64,000 nt of DNA, from assembly GCF_023155745.1 (NCBI RefSeq), contig NZ_JAKNUS010000010.1, forward strand, positions 62,001-126,000. Reading direction: 5' to 3'. The stretch comes from Microbacterium kunmingense. GTDB taxonomy: Bacteria > Actinomycetota > Actinomycetes > Actinomycetales > Microbacteriaceae. Within the stretch, counting starts at the first letter, position 1. Each line of letters starts with the position of its first letter. Positions 16,838 to 24,714 of the stretch are shown piece after piece. The notes under the pieces are model-generated. The model was not told the DNA's origin and ran no database searches. It saw only the letters and a list, made by a program, of their open reading frames with translations. Both the position numbers and the translations under genes were made by a program.

Positions 16838-17767
16838 TCAGCCCTGATTCTCCGTGATGGGTCCCCCGCCGGGGGTTGTTTCGTCATCCGGGCTCACCCC
16901 GGTGCCCGGCAGGTTTTGCAGCCGGTCGTAAGCGTCGGTGATGTCACCGGTCTGGCCGCGGTCGCGGAGCGAGTCCAGGTACTGCTCGTACTCGGCTTCG
17001 CTGACCACCTCCACGTTGAACAGCATCGCCGAGTGGTACTCGCCGCAGAGTTCGGCGCACTTGCCCGCGTATGTGCCCTCGCGGGTCGGCGTGAAGGACC
17101 ATTCGTTGTCCTTGCCGATGTACATGTCCTTCTTGTAGAGGAAGTCGATGATCCAGAAGCTGTGGATGACGTCGCGGGCCTCGAGATCGATCTTCACGGT
17201 CTGGTTCACGGGGAGGTACAGAGTGGGCAGCGCGGCCTGGTCGTAGTCGCCGCGGGCGTCGGGCTCGGCCTGCACGCCCATGCTCCACACGGCGTCGGAG
17301 TTGTCCTCCTCCTCGCCGTTGTACTGGAAGTCCCACGCCCACTGCTTGCCGATCGCGGTGATCGAGACGTCGGGGTCTTCGTACTGGGTCTCGATGATCG
17401 CCTGGTCGCGGGCCGTGAAGGCGAAGAATCCGACGACGAGGATCAGCGGCACGATCGTGTAGAAGATCTCGATCGGCATGTTGTAACGCAGCTGCACCGG
17501 AAGACCGGTCTGGCCCTTGCGTCGACGGTAGGCGATCGCCGCCCACCCCATGAGACCCCAGGTCACGACACCCACCGCGAGGAGGACGATCCAGGAGTTG
17601 ACCCACAGACCCGAGACGAGTTCGGTCCGGTTGGTGGCCGGCGTACCCTCCTCGACGAAGCCGGGCAGGTACCCGTTCAACTCGGTCGGAGTGCATCCCG
17701 CGAGCACGAGGGCCGCGGCGATCCCGACCGGGACGAACGCCCAGCGGAGACGGCGTTTCGAGGGCAC
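16838..17767 (-). CDS. ctaC: Cytochrome c oxidase subunit II (CuA)
   Basis: 309 residues. It begins with a lipoprotein-type signal ('[11 protein letters not shown]'), followed by two transmembrane helices and an extracytoplasmic cupredoxin domain. The CuA site reads [12 protein letters not shown], with both Cys, the Glu carbonyl ligand, His and Met. It receives electrons from QcrC. GTG 17767 has GGAAAGG about 9 nt upstream. It is the first gene of ctaC-ctaD-ctaF-PP2C. Confidence 0.96.
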   Translation of the reverse strand: MPSKRRLRWAFVPVGIAAALVLAGCTPTELNGYLPGFVEEGTPATNRTELVSGLWVNSWIVLLAVGVVTWGLMGWAAIAYRRRKGQTGLPVQLRYNMPIEIFYTIVPLILVVGFFAFTARDQAIIETQYEDPDVSITAIGKQWAWDFQYNGEEEDNSDAVWSMGVQAEPDARGDYDQAALPTLYLPVNQTVKIDLEARDVIHSFWIIDFLYKKDMYIGKDNEWSFTPTREGTYAGKCAELCGEYHSAMLFNVEVVSEAEYEQYLDSLRDRGQTGDITDAYDRLQNLPGTGVSPDDETTPGGGPITENQG

Positions 17768-17802
17768 GTGCGCACCTTTCCGTTCAGTGTGTTTCCGTGG
17801 CC

Positions 17803-17808
17803 AGTCTA
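17803..17808 (-). promoter_or_regulatory. Candidate -10 hexamer TAGACT for ctaC
   Basis: TAGACT on the minus strand, 35 nt before the ctaC GTG. It matches TAnnnT and the TAGACT boxes seen elsewhere in this window. No clear -35 is visible. Confidence 0.45.
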
Positions 17809-17868
17809 GGGCAACCTCTGGGCGCGTTCTGGCCTGACGCCCAGGTTGTTCGACCGTTCGGACACGCC

Positions 17869-17902
17869 CGCCGTCGACCTCGACGGCGAGGCGTCGAGGT
17901 CG
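17869..17902 (-). terminator. Overlapping hairpins downstream of erpA
   Basis: Two mutually exclusive perfect stems share the same bases. CGCCGTCGA (17869-17877) pairs with 17880-17888, and CGACCTCGACG (17875-17885) pairs with 17892-17902. They lie 22 nt past the erpA stop on the minus strand. No T run follows, so this is a GC-rich terminator or mRNA-end structure rather than a classic one. Confidence 0.5.
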
Positions 17903-17923
17903 GGCGCAGCGGTCACGATCGGG

Positions 17924-18286
17924 TCAGTGGAAGCTGTCGCCGCAGGCGCAGCTGCCGGCGGCGTTCGGATTGTCGATCGTGAAGCCCTGCTCGGAGATCG
18001 TGTCCTTGAAGTCGATCGTGGCGCCGTCGAGATACGGGACGCTCATGTCGTCGACGATGACCTCGACGCCGTCGAAGTCGACGGTCTTGTCACCCTCGAG
18101 AAGACGCTCGTCGAAATAGAGCTGGTAGATCAGGCCGCTGCATCCGCCCGGCTGGACGGCGACGCGCAGCCGAAGGTCGTCACGACCTTCCTGGTCGAGC
18201 AGGTTCTTCACCTTCAGCGCGGCGGCATCGGTGAGAAGCACGCCGTGTGCGCGCGCGGTGTCGGTGGACAGAGCGGTGTCGGTCAT
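17924..18286 (-). CDS. erpA: Iron-sulfur cluster insertion protein (A-type carrier)
   Basis: 120 residues, the size of an A-type carrier. The three cluster-binding Cys are visible in 'QPGGCSGLIYQLYF' and the C-terminal 'GSCACGDSFH'. It delivers Fe-S clusters to target enzymes in the cytoplasm; nearby possible clients include the Rieske protein and quinone-dependent enzymes. ATG 18286 has a strong GGAGG 8 nt upstream. It is probably monocistronic, with paired hairpins after it. Confidence 0.93.
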   Translation of the reverse strand: MTDTALSTDTARAHGVLLTDAAALKVKNLLDQEGRDDLRLRVAVQPGGCSGLIYQLYFDERLLEGDKTVDFDGVEVIVDDMSVPYLDGATIDFKDTISEQGFTIDNPNAAGSCACGDSFH

Positions 18287-18377
18287 TACAGATCCTCCGG
18301 GTGCGGTGCGCGAGACAGGGCTCGGTGCAACCGATTCTACGCCCCGACCCCCTGGCCGGGACGGGATAGCACGCCCA

Positions 18378-19772
18378 TCAAGAGACTCTGCGATCCAGTT
18401 CCTCCAGAAGCAGCGCCTCGGAGACGACCGCGTTGCGGAAGGTGTCCAGGTGCAGCGACTCGTTGGGGGCGTGCGCACGGGCGTGAGGGTCTTCCACGCC
18501 GGTGACGAGGATCTGCGCGGTCGGGAACTCACGGACGAGATCGGCGATGAACGGGATCGAACCGCCGACACCCAGGTCGACCGGGTCGACGCCGTAGCCC
18601 TCGGCGAACGCGGTCCGGACCGATTCGACCGCCCAGCCGCTGGTGTCCACGAGGAAGCCGTCACCGAGATCGACGTCACCGAAGGACAGTCGCGCGCCGA
18701 ACGGCGCGTGCCGCTCGAGATGGGAGCGGAGGGCCTCGAAGGCCTCCGCCGCCGCCTGACCGGGTGCGATGCGCGCACTGACGACGACCGACACTTCGGG
18801 GCTGAGCGTGTTGGAGGCGTTCTTCACGCTCGGCGCGTCGATTCCCGTCACCGTCACCGACGGCTGATTCCAGATGCGACTGAGGATCGTTCCCGATCCG
18901 ATCGGGCTGACGCCCCCGAGCAGCCCCGCCTCATCGCGCAACGTCGCCTCGGTGTACTCGGGGGTCGCCGCCTCCCGGCGGAGCAGCCCCTCGACCGCGA
19001 CGGAGCCCTCGGCATCCCACAGGGTGGACAGCAGGCGGATCGTCGCGAGCATGGCGTCGGGAACGGCACCGCCGAACATTCCGGAATGAGACGCGTGGCC
19101 CAGGGTCCGCACCGTCAGGGTGAACCGCACGTTCCCACGCAGCGAGACCGTCAGCGCCGGCGTGCGCGCGTCCCAGTTGCCCGAGTCGGCCACGACGATC
19201 ACGTCGGCGCGCAGGGTTTCGGCGTTGTCGGAGAGGAACTGCGCGAACGAGCGCGAACCGGCCTCCTCCTCCCCCTCGATGAACAGGGCGATGCCGAGTC
19301 CGAGGTCGTCGCCGGCGGCGTCGCGCAGTGCCCGCACCGCGGCGATGTGCGCCATCACACCGGCCTTGTCGTCGGCGGCACCCCGCCCGTAGAGGCGCCC
19401 GGCGCGCACCGTCGGCTCGAACGGCGGCGACTCCCACAGCGACTCATCGCCGACCGGCTGGACGTCGTGGTGCGCGTACAGCAGGATGGTCGGCCGCCCC
19501 GGCGCCGCGGCACGCGTGGCCAGCACCGCCGGCATCCCGCGCTCGTCGCTGTCGGGGATGGCGGCGTCGACGATCCGGACGTCGTCGAAGACCTCCGTCT
19601 CCCGTGCGAGGGTCGCCACCGCCTCCGCCGAACGACGCACCTCGGCGTGGTCGAAGCCGGGGAAGGCCACCGAGGGGATGCGCACGAGCGCCCCCAGATC
19701 GGCCAGTGCGGTGGGGATGCCGGAGAGCGCGGCGTCGCGGACGGCATCGCGCCGGGTGGGGGTGGAGGTCAT
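18378..19772 (-). CDS. M20/M28-type metallodipeptidase
   Basis: 464 residues. The M20 metal sites are visible: 'LLYAHHDVQPVG' (first His and its following Asp), 'GRGAADDKAGVMAHIAA' (bridging Asp) and 'LFIEGEEEAGS' (catalytic and metal Glu). A dimerisation insert follows and 'VEDPHARAHAPNESLHL' supplies the last His. It is a cytoplasmic zinc or cobalt peptidase that hydrolyses dipeptides or related amides. The ATG at 19772 is set by a TAAGAT box 7 nt upstream; a longer frame would run into the divergent DUF3043 gene. Confidence 0.92.
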   Translation of the reverse strand: MTSTPTRRDAVRDAALSGIPTALADLGALVRIPSVAFPGFDHAEVRRSAEAVATLARETEVFDDVRIVDAAIPDSDERGMPAVLATRAAAPGRPTILLYAHHDVQPVGDESLWESPPFEPTVRAGRLYGRGAADDKAGVMAHIAAVRALRDAAGDDLGLGIALFIEGEEEAGSRSFAQFLSDNAETLRADVIVVADSGNWDARTPALTVSLRGNVRFTLTVRTLGHASHSGMFGGAVPDAMLATIRLLSTLWDAEGSVAVEGLLRREAATPEYTEATLRDEAGLLGGVSPIGSGTILSRIWNQPSVTVTGIDAPSVKNASNTLSPEVSVVVSARIAPGQAAAEAFEALRSHLERHAPFGARLSFGDVDLGDGFLVDTSGWAVESVRTAFAEGYGVDPVDLGVGGSIPFIADLVREFPTAQILVTGVEDPHARAHAPNESLHLDTFRNAVVSEALLLEELDRRVS

Positions 19773-19779
19773 GCGGGTA

Positions 19780-19785
19780 ATCTTA
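19780..19785 (-). promoter_or_regulatory. -10 hexamer TAAGAT of the M20 peptidase gene (leaderless)
   Basis: TAAGAT on the minus strand, 7 nt before the ATG at 19772. Confidence 0.5.
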
Positions 19786-19821
19786 AGCGGACACCCGTCC
19801 TCCGCTTCCAAGGATCTCCCC

Positions 19822-20418
19822 GTGGCCAAGACTCCCGGCGCACCCACCCCCGCAGCCCCCACTCCGAAGGACGCGCCCGAGAGCGCCGCATCCGCCACCG
19901 GCAAGGGCCGTGCGACGCCGACCCGCGCTGAGCGCGAGGCCGCCCGCAAGCGCCCCCTGGTCCCCGACACCAAGGAGGCCAAGGCCCGAGCCCGCGCCGA
20001 CCTCGCCGCACAGCGCGAGAAGGCGCGCGCAGGCATGGCCGCAGGCGACGAGCGCTACCTCCCGGTTCGCGACAAGGGTCCGCAGCGCCGCTGGGTGCGC
20101 GACTTCGTCGATTCGGGTTTCCACCTCGGCGAGGCGGTCATGCCGGCCATGGTCCTGGTCATCGTGGCGACCTTCGTCCCGGTGCTGGCCGTGCAGTACT
20201 GGTCGTTCGTGGTGCTGTGGATCTTCATCCTCTTCGTCATCGGCGACATGATCATCACCTCCATCCGCGTCAAGCGGGCCGCGAGGGAGAAATTCGGGGC
20301 CGACAAGATGGAGAAGGGCCTGGGATGGTACGCCGCGATGCGCAGCATCCAGATGCGGTTCCTCCGCCTCCCCAAGCCGCAGGTCAAGCGCCGCGGATTC
20401 CGCGGCGGCGTCGCCTGA
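19822..20418 (+). CDS. DUF3043 membrane protein
   Basis: 198 residues. A basic, Ala/Pro-rich cytoplasmic N-terminus of about 90 residues contains 'GRATPTRAEREAARKRPLVP', the DUF3043 signature. Two adjacent transmembrane helices follow ('AVMPAMVLVIVATFVPVLAV' and 'VVLWIFILFVIGDMIITSI'), then a basic C-terminus. The function is unknown; the family is confined to Actinobacteria. GTG 19822 is preceded by AAGGAT, which can be read as a Shine-Dalgarno or as a -10 box 6 nt away. Confidence 0.88.
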   Translation: MAKTPGAPTPAAPTPKDAPESAASATGKGRATPTRAEREAARKRPLVPDTKEAKARARADLAAQREKARAGMAAGDERYLPVRDKGPQRRWVRDFVDSGFHLGEAVMPAMVLVIVATFVPVLAVQYWSFVVLWIFILFVIGDMIITSIRVKRAAREKFGADKMEKGLGWYAAMRSIQMRFLRLPKPQVKRRGFRGGVA

Positions 20419-20419
20419 C

Positions 20420-21463
20420 TCAGCCGCGAGCGCGCGGCGCCGAGCGGGCGAGCGACCGGTTGATCTGACGCGCCCACAGCGGGCCGCGGTAAAGGAAGCC
20501 GGTGTAGCCCTGCACCAGGGTGGCACCGGCGTCCAGTCGTTCGCGCACGTCCTCCCCCGTTTCCACCCCGCCCACGGAGATCACCGCGAACGACGTGGGG
20601 ACGCTTCGGCGGAGCAGTCGCAGCACGGCGAGCGAACGGTCACGGAGGGGCGCTCCGGACAGGCCGCCGGCGCCCGCGGCGGCGACCGTCGCGGGATCGG
20701 TGCGAAGGCCTTCCCGGCCGATGGTGGTGTTCGTCGCGATGATGCCCGCGAGACCGCCCTCCACGGCGAGACGGGCGACCTCGACGATGTCGTCGTCGGC
20801 GAGATCGGGCGCGATCTTGACCAGGAGCGGGGTGGTGCCCGCGGCATTCTTCACCGCCTCCAGCAGCGGCCGGAGACTGGCGACGGCCTGCAGGTCGCGG
20901 AGGCCGGGGGTGTTGGGTGAGGACACATTCACGACGAGGTAGTCGGCGAGGGGGGCGAGCAGACGCGTGCTGTGGACGTAGTCGGCGGTCGCGTCGGCCA
21001 CCTCCACGATCCGGCTCTTGCCGATGTTCACCCCGATGACGGGCCGCCGCCGACGTCGTCGTCGGAGAACCCTGAGCCTCGCGGCCGCCGCCTCGGCACC
21101 GGCGTTGTTGAACCCCATGCGGTTGATCACGGCGCGGTCGGGGATCAGCCGGAACAGGCGCGGACGCGGATTCCCCGGCTGCGCGTGGGCGGTGATCGTG
21201 CCCACCTCGATGTGACCGAATCCGAGCGCGAACAGTCCCCGCGTGGCGCGGACGTCCTTGTCGAAGCCTGCGGCCACCCCGAACGGCGTCGGGAAGGTCA
21301 GGCCGAGCGCGGAGGTCTCCAGCGTCGGCGCCGGCCGGGTCAGACGCGCGGTGAGGGCCGCCAGGGGCGGCACACCGAGCACCCGGATGACGGCCACCGC
21401 CGCGTGGTGGGCGGTCTCGGGGTCCATGCGCGCGAGCAGCGTGCGGAAGAGGAGGGGGTACAT
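20420..21463 (-). CDS. pyrD: Quinone-dependent dihydroorotate dehydrogenase (class 2)
   Basis: 347 residues. It oxidises dihydroorotate to orotate in pyrimidine synthesis, passing electrons to menaquinone at the membrane. The N-terminal 'MYPLLFRTLLARMDPETAHH' is the class 2 quinone-binding helix. 'FGVAAGFDKD', 'GFGHIEVGTITAHAQPGNPRPR', 'INRMGFNNAG', 'VNVSSPNTPGLRDLQ' (catalytic Ser) and 'GVETGEDVRERLDAGATLVQ' follow in the usual order. The ATG at 21463 has a GGAGGGG just upstream and a TAGCCT box 7 nt away; the longer frame to 21610 would overlap nrdR. It follows nrdR by 10 bp. Confidence 0.95.
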   Translation of the reverse strand: MYPLLFRTLLARMDPETAHHAAVAVIRVLGVPPLAALTARLTRPAPTLETSALGLTFPTPFGVAAGFDKDVRATRGLFALGFGHIEVGTITAHAQPGNPRPRLFRLIPDRAVINRMGFNNAGAEAAAARLRVLRRRRRRRPVIGVNIGKSRIVEVADATADYVHSTRLLAPLADYLVVNVSSPNTPGLRDLQAVASLRPLLEAVKNAAGTTPLLVKIAPDLADDDIVEVARLAVEGGLAGIIATNTTIGREGLRTDPATVAAAGAGGLSGAPLRDRSLAVLRLLRRSVPTSFAVISVGGVETGEDVRERLDAGATLVQGYTGFLYRGPLWARQINRSLARSAPRARG

Positions 21464-21470
21464 CCCCTCC

Positions 21471-21476
21471 AGGCTA
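21471..21476 (-). promoter_or_regulatory. -10 hexamer TAGCCT of pyrD
   Basis: TAGCCT on the minus strand, 7 nt before the pyrD ATG and overlapping the nrdR stop codon. pyrD could therefore be transcribed separately as well as from nrdR. Confidence 0.35.
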
Positions 21477-21959
21477 TCGAGTCGCGTCCGTGGTGCCCGC
21501 GCGCACACGATCACCGTGGTCGGCGCGGAGCCCGGCAATAGCCGATTCGAAGTCCTCGAGCGAATCGAACGCCTGGTAGACACTGGCGAAACGGAGGAAG
21601 GCGACCTCATCGAGCTCGCGCAGCGGCCCCAGGATCGCCAAGCCGATCTCGTTCGTGTCGATCTGCGACGCGCCGGTCTGGCGCACCGCCTCCTCGACCG
21701 ACTGGGCGAGCACCGCGAGGTCGCCCTCGGTGACAGGGCGCCCCTGACAGGCTTTCCGCACGCCGGACATGACCTTCTCGCGGCTGAACGGCTCGATCAC
21801 CCCGGATCGCTTGATCACGTTGAGACTCGCCGTCTCGATGGTCGAGAATCGTCCGCCGCACTGCGGGCACTGCCGGCGGCGTTTGATGCTCAGCCCGTCG
21901 TCGCTCGTACGCGAGTCGATGACGCGGGAGTCGGGGTGGCGGCAAAAGGGACAATGCAT
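21474..21959 (-). CDS. nrdR: Transcriptional repressor NrdR
   Basis: 161 residues. The N-terminal zinc ribbon reads [17 protein letters not shown] ... [16 protein letters not shown] with its CxxC pairs. An ATP-cone follows (about residues 50-140: '[20 protein letters not shown]', 'VEEAVRQTG'). It senses ATP/dATP and represses ribonucleotide reductase genes by binding NrdR boxes; no target nrd gene is in this window. It lies 12 bp after hisD and is probably co-transcribed with it. Confidence 0.97.
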   Translation of the reverse strand: MHCPFCRHPDSRVIDSRTSDDGLSIKRRRQCPQCGGRFSTIETASLNVIKRSGVIEPFSREKVMSGVRKACQGRPVTEGDLAVLAQSVEEAVRQTGASQIDTNEIGLAILGPLRELDEVAFLRFASVYQAFDSLEDFESAIAGLRADHGDRVRAGTTDATR

Positions 21960-21971
21960 GGCGAGAACAGG

Positions 21972-23270
21972 TTACGCCGAGAAGCGGGCTGTCACCGCTT
22001 CACCGTGCGCCGGCAGATCTTCGGCCTCGGCGAGCGTCACGACGGCGTCACGCACCTCCGCCAGCGCGTCGTGGTCGTACGTCACCACCTGCTGCGGGCG
22101 GAGGAACGTCGACGCCGACAACCCGGCGGCATAGCGGGCCTGCCCCCCGGTGGGAAGCACGTGGTTGCTCCCGGCGAGGTAGTCGCCGAGACTCACCGGT
22201 GTGTGCCGACCGACGAAGACCGCACCGGCGTGGACGAAGTCCTGCGGCCGAGGGTCGGCCAGGTGCAGCTCGAGGTGCTCGGGAGCGTAGGCATTGCTGA
22301 ACGCGGTCGCGGCGTGCCGATCGTCCACGAGGACGATGGCCGACTGCGCGCCGGCCAACGCCGTCTGCACCCGCGTCGCGTGCCGGGTGACGGCCGACCG
22401 CCGGGCGACGGCGGTGGCGACCGCGCCGGCCAGCGCCGGCGAGTCGGTGACGAGGACGGCGGATGCCTGCTCGTCGTGCTCGGCCTGGCTGATGAGGTCG
22501 GCGGCGACGATGTCGGCGTCGGCGGTGTCGTCCGCGACGATGAGGATCTCGGTGGCGCCGGCCTCGGAATCCGTTCCGACGAGCCCCGCCACCGCGCGCT
22601 TCGCAGCGGCGACGAAGTTGTTTCCCGGACCGGTCACCACATCGACCGGCGCGAGCCCTATCGACGACACGCCGTGCGCGAAGGCTCCGATGGCCCCCGC
22701 ACCTCCCATGGCGTAGACCTCTTCGACGCCCAGAAGCCGCGCGGCGGCGAGGATCACGGGGTGGACCCGTCCCCCGTGCTCGCGCTGCGGGGGCGAGGCG
22801 AGCGCGATCTCGGCGACGCCGGCGATCTGAGCGGGAACGACGTTCATCACCACGCTCGAGGGGTAGACCGCCTTCCCCCCGGGCACGTAGAGCCCCACCC
22901 GTCGCACCGGCTGCCAGCGCTGCACGATGCGGGCGCCCGGACGGAGGTCGGTGACGATCTCTGCGGGCACCTGCGCGGCGGAGCCGACGCGGACGCGGGC
23001 GATCGCTTCCTCCAGCGCGCTGCGGATGTCGGGGGCGAGGGCGGCCAGCGCCTCGTCGAGGTGCGCCGCCGGAACCCGGATGTCATGCCCGGTGACCCCG
23101 TCGAACCGCTCCGCCTGGTCGCGCAACGACGCCTCGCCGCGCGCGGCGACGTCGGCGACGATGTCGGTGGCCGCGGCGAAGGCCGCCTCCCGCGTACCGG
23201 CCGCACGCGGGACGGCGGCCAGCAGGTCGGCGGGCGTGAGGGCGCGCCCGCGCAGGTCGATCGTGCGCAT
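21972..23270 (-). CDS. hisD: Histidinol dehydrogenase
   Basis: 432 residues. It carries out the last two NAD-dependent oxidations of histidine synthesis, L-histidinol to L-histidine. Motifs: 'YVPGGKAVYPSSVVMNVVPA', 'VDVVTGPGNNFVAAAKR', 'ATEILIVADDTAD', 'LISQAEHDEQ' (zinc and catalytic Glu/His) and 'NHVLPTGGQARYAAGLS'. No other his gene is adjacent. It begins 16 bp after the upstream membrane-protein gene, so the two may share a transcript. Confidence 0.96.
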   Translation of the reverse strand: MRTIDLRGRALTPADLLAAVPRAAGTREAAFAAATDIVADVAARGEASLRDQAERFDGVTGHDIRVPAAHLDEALAALAPDIRSALEEAIARVRVGSAAQVPAEIVTDLRPGARIVQRWQPVRRVGLYVPGGKAVYPSSVVMNVVPAQIAGVAEIALASPPQREHGGRVHPVILAAARLLGVEEVYAMGGAGAIGAFAHGVSSIGLAPVDVVTGPGNNFVAAAKRAVAGLVGTDSEAGATEILIVADDTADADIVAADLISQAEHDEQASAVLVTDSPALAGAVATAVARRSAVTRHATRVQTALAGAQSAIVLVDDRHAATAFSNAYAPEHLELHLADPRPQDFVHAGAVFVGRHTPVSLGDYLAGSNHVLPTGGQARYAAGLSASTFLRPQQVVTYDHDALAEVRDAVVTLAEAEDLPAHGEAVTARFSA

Positions 23271-23286
23271 GTCGACGGGGTTCTCC

Positions 23287-24528
23287 TCAGCCGCGGGTGA
23301 CGCCGGAGACGTCGTGAAGGTACCCGGTGCGACCGTCCTCGTGGCGGACGACGAAGTGGGTCTGACGATCTTCGATCACGAGGGCCCACGCCGTCGGACC
23401 GATGCGGAACAGCGTGCTGCCGCTCTCATCGACGATGTCGCGCTCTTCGGGAACGAGGGCCCAGAACGCCTGGTAACGGGTCTCGGGTTGGATCACCGTC
23501 GTCGCGGTCTGGTCGGCCGAATCAGCGGCGGTGTCGGCGGTGTCGGCAGAGTCGGCCGAAGTCCCGGAGGACACGGTGTCGGCGGACACGGTGTCGGCGG
23601 ACACGGTGTCGGCAGACACGGTGTCGGCGACCGCCGTTCGCGGCTGGGCGTCGTCGGTCTCGAGACGCTCGGTGCGGGTGGGCCCGAACATCGACTCCAG
23701 CGCGCCCGTCTCGCTGTCGTCGCCGGCACGTCGGTCGTCGGTTCCGCCCATGGTGTCGGGGCCGACGGGCACACCTGCCGAGGCGTGCGCTCCGGCTGAG
23801 GCGGGCGCGTAGGGGTTCACACCGTACGCATCGGTGTCGTACGCCCCGGTGTCCGCTCCTCCGGTGCCCTGCGCGGACACCGGCGCCGGTGAGGCGGCGG
23901 GAGCGGGCTTCGGCGGACGCGGCGCCCGCGGGCGCGGTGCGACCGGGCGTGCCGGGCGGGCGAAGCGGTGCGCGACGATCTCACGACGGTCCTGGAAGTC
24001 CTCGGCCAGCGCGGGGATGAGGGGCGCGAAGACGGTGAGCACGACACCCGCCAGCATGAGGAAGAACTCCACCCAGATCACCCAGCCGCGCAGCCAGGGG
24101 CCGCCGGCGATGACGATGGCGACGGTCTCCCAGATCAGGTGCAGCCAGATGACCGCCGAGACGGTGAAGGCCACCGAGGCGAACTGATCGATGCCGAGCG
24201 AGCCGACACGTCTGATGCCCTCGGGTGAGAGGCGGCGCAGCGCCAGCAGGAAGACCGCGGCCGTCGGCGTGCCGATGGTGAGGATCCACCACAGACCCGT
24301 GGTCCACACCGAGCTGAACTGCACCGTACTGAACGAGAAGAACGACACGATGAAGGCCACGAGCCAGACGCCGCCGATGATCACCTCGCGCAGGGAGAAC
24401 GGGCCCACGCCGTACTGCACGCCGGTGTCGGGGCGGCCGGCGACGGCGGGTGCGTCATCCTCCGCAGGCGTCGTCGCGGGGGCTTCCACGGTCGGTTCGT
24501 CGTTGCTGATTCCGTCGGTCACAGTCAT
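23287..24528 (-). CDS. Membrane protein with Pro/Ala-rich and ADTVS-repeat cytoplasmic region
   Basis: 413 residues. Four transmembrane helices fill about 45-170 ('IIGGVWLVAFIVSFFSF', 'LWWILTIGTPTAAVFLLALR', 'FASVAFTVSAVIWLHLIWE', 'VIWVEFFLMLAGVVLTVFA'). Then comes a long low-complexity linker: a Pro/Arg part ('RPRAPRPPKPAP'), a Gly/Ala/Tyr part, and four tandem ADTVS units. The last 60 residues form a small globular domain ('YQAFWALVPEERDIVDESG', 'THFVVRHEDGRTGYLHDVSG'). The function is not recognised. ATG 24528 is listed; GTG 24522, two codons on, has the better spacing from GGGAAGG. Confidence 0.75.
   Translation of the reverse strand: MTVTDGISNDEPTVEAPATTPAEDDAPAVAGRPDTGVQYGVGPFSLREVIIGGVWLVAFIVSFFSFSTVQFSSVWTTGLWWILTIGTPTAAVFLLALRRLSPEGIRRVGSLGIDQFASVAFTVSAVIWLHLIWETVAIVIAGGPWLRGWVIWVEFFLMLAGVVLTVFAPLIPALAEDFQDRREIVAHRFARPARPVAPRPRAPRPPKPAPAASPAPVSAQGTGGADTGAYDTDAYGVNPYAPASAGAHASAGVPVGPDTMGGTDDRRAGDDSETGALESMFGPTRTERLETDDAQPRTAVADTVSADTVSADTVSADTVSSGTSADSADTADTAADSADQTATTVIQPETRYQAFWALVPEERDIVDESGSTLFRIGPTAWALVIEDRQTHFVVRHEDGRTGYLHDVSGVTRG
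23570..23629 (-). repeat. Four in-frame 15-bp tandem repeats (ADTVS units)
   Basis: GACACGGTGTCGGCG (given strand) occurs four times head to tail at 23570, 23585, 23600 and 23615, with one base changed in the third copy. Each unit encodes five residues, so copy-number changes keep the frame. Confidence 0.9.
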
Positions 24529-24613
24529 CCTTCCCGGGGGCCACGCGGTCCGCGCGGCGACTCCCGATCTTACCCGCGCCGCCTCCGCCGCTCGCGGGGT
24601 TGCCGCGGCGCGA

Positions 24614-24668
24614 CGAGGTCGCTCACCTTCGAAAGGCTCAGCCACCCTGAGCAGGTGCGGCGACCTCG
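24614..24668 (-). repeat. Structured intergenic element, REP-like
   Basis: A perfect 9-bp outer stem (24614-24622 with 24660-24668) encloses CACCT/AGGTG (24624-24628 with 24653-24657) and an inner GCTCAG/CTGAGC hairpin (24636-24641 with 24647-24652). The inner text TTCGAAAGGCTCAG resembles the TTCGACAGGCTCAG palindromes common between genes of high-GC bacteria (from memory). It lies 47 nt after the dnaE stop, so it may also end dnaE transcripts. The rest of the 186-bp gap holds nothing I recognise. Confidence 0.6.
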
Positions 24669-24714
24669 AGGGCGGCGGCTCCCCGAGACGCTCCGTCGAT
24701 GGACGACGCCGGTG

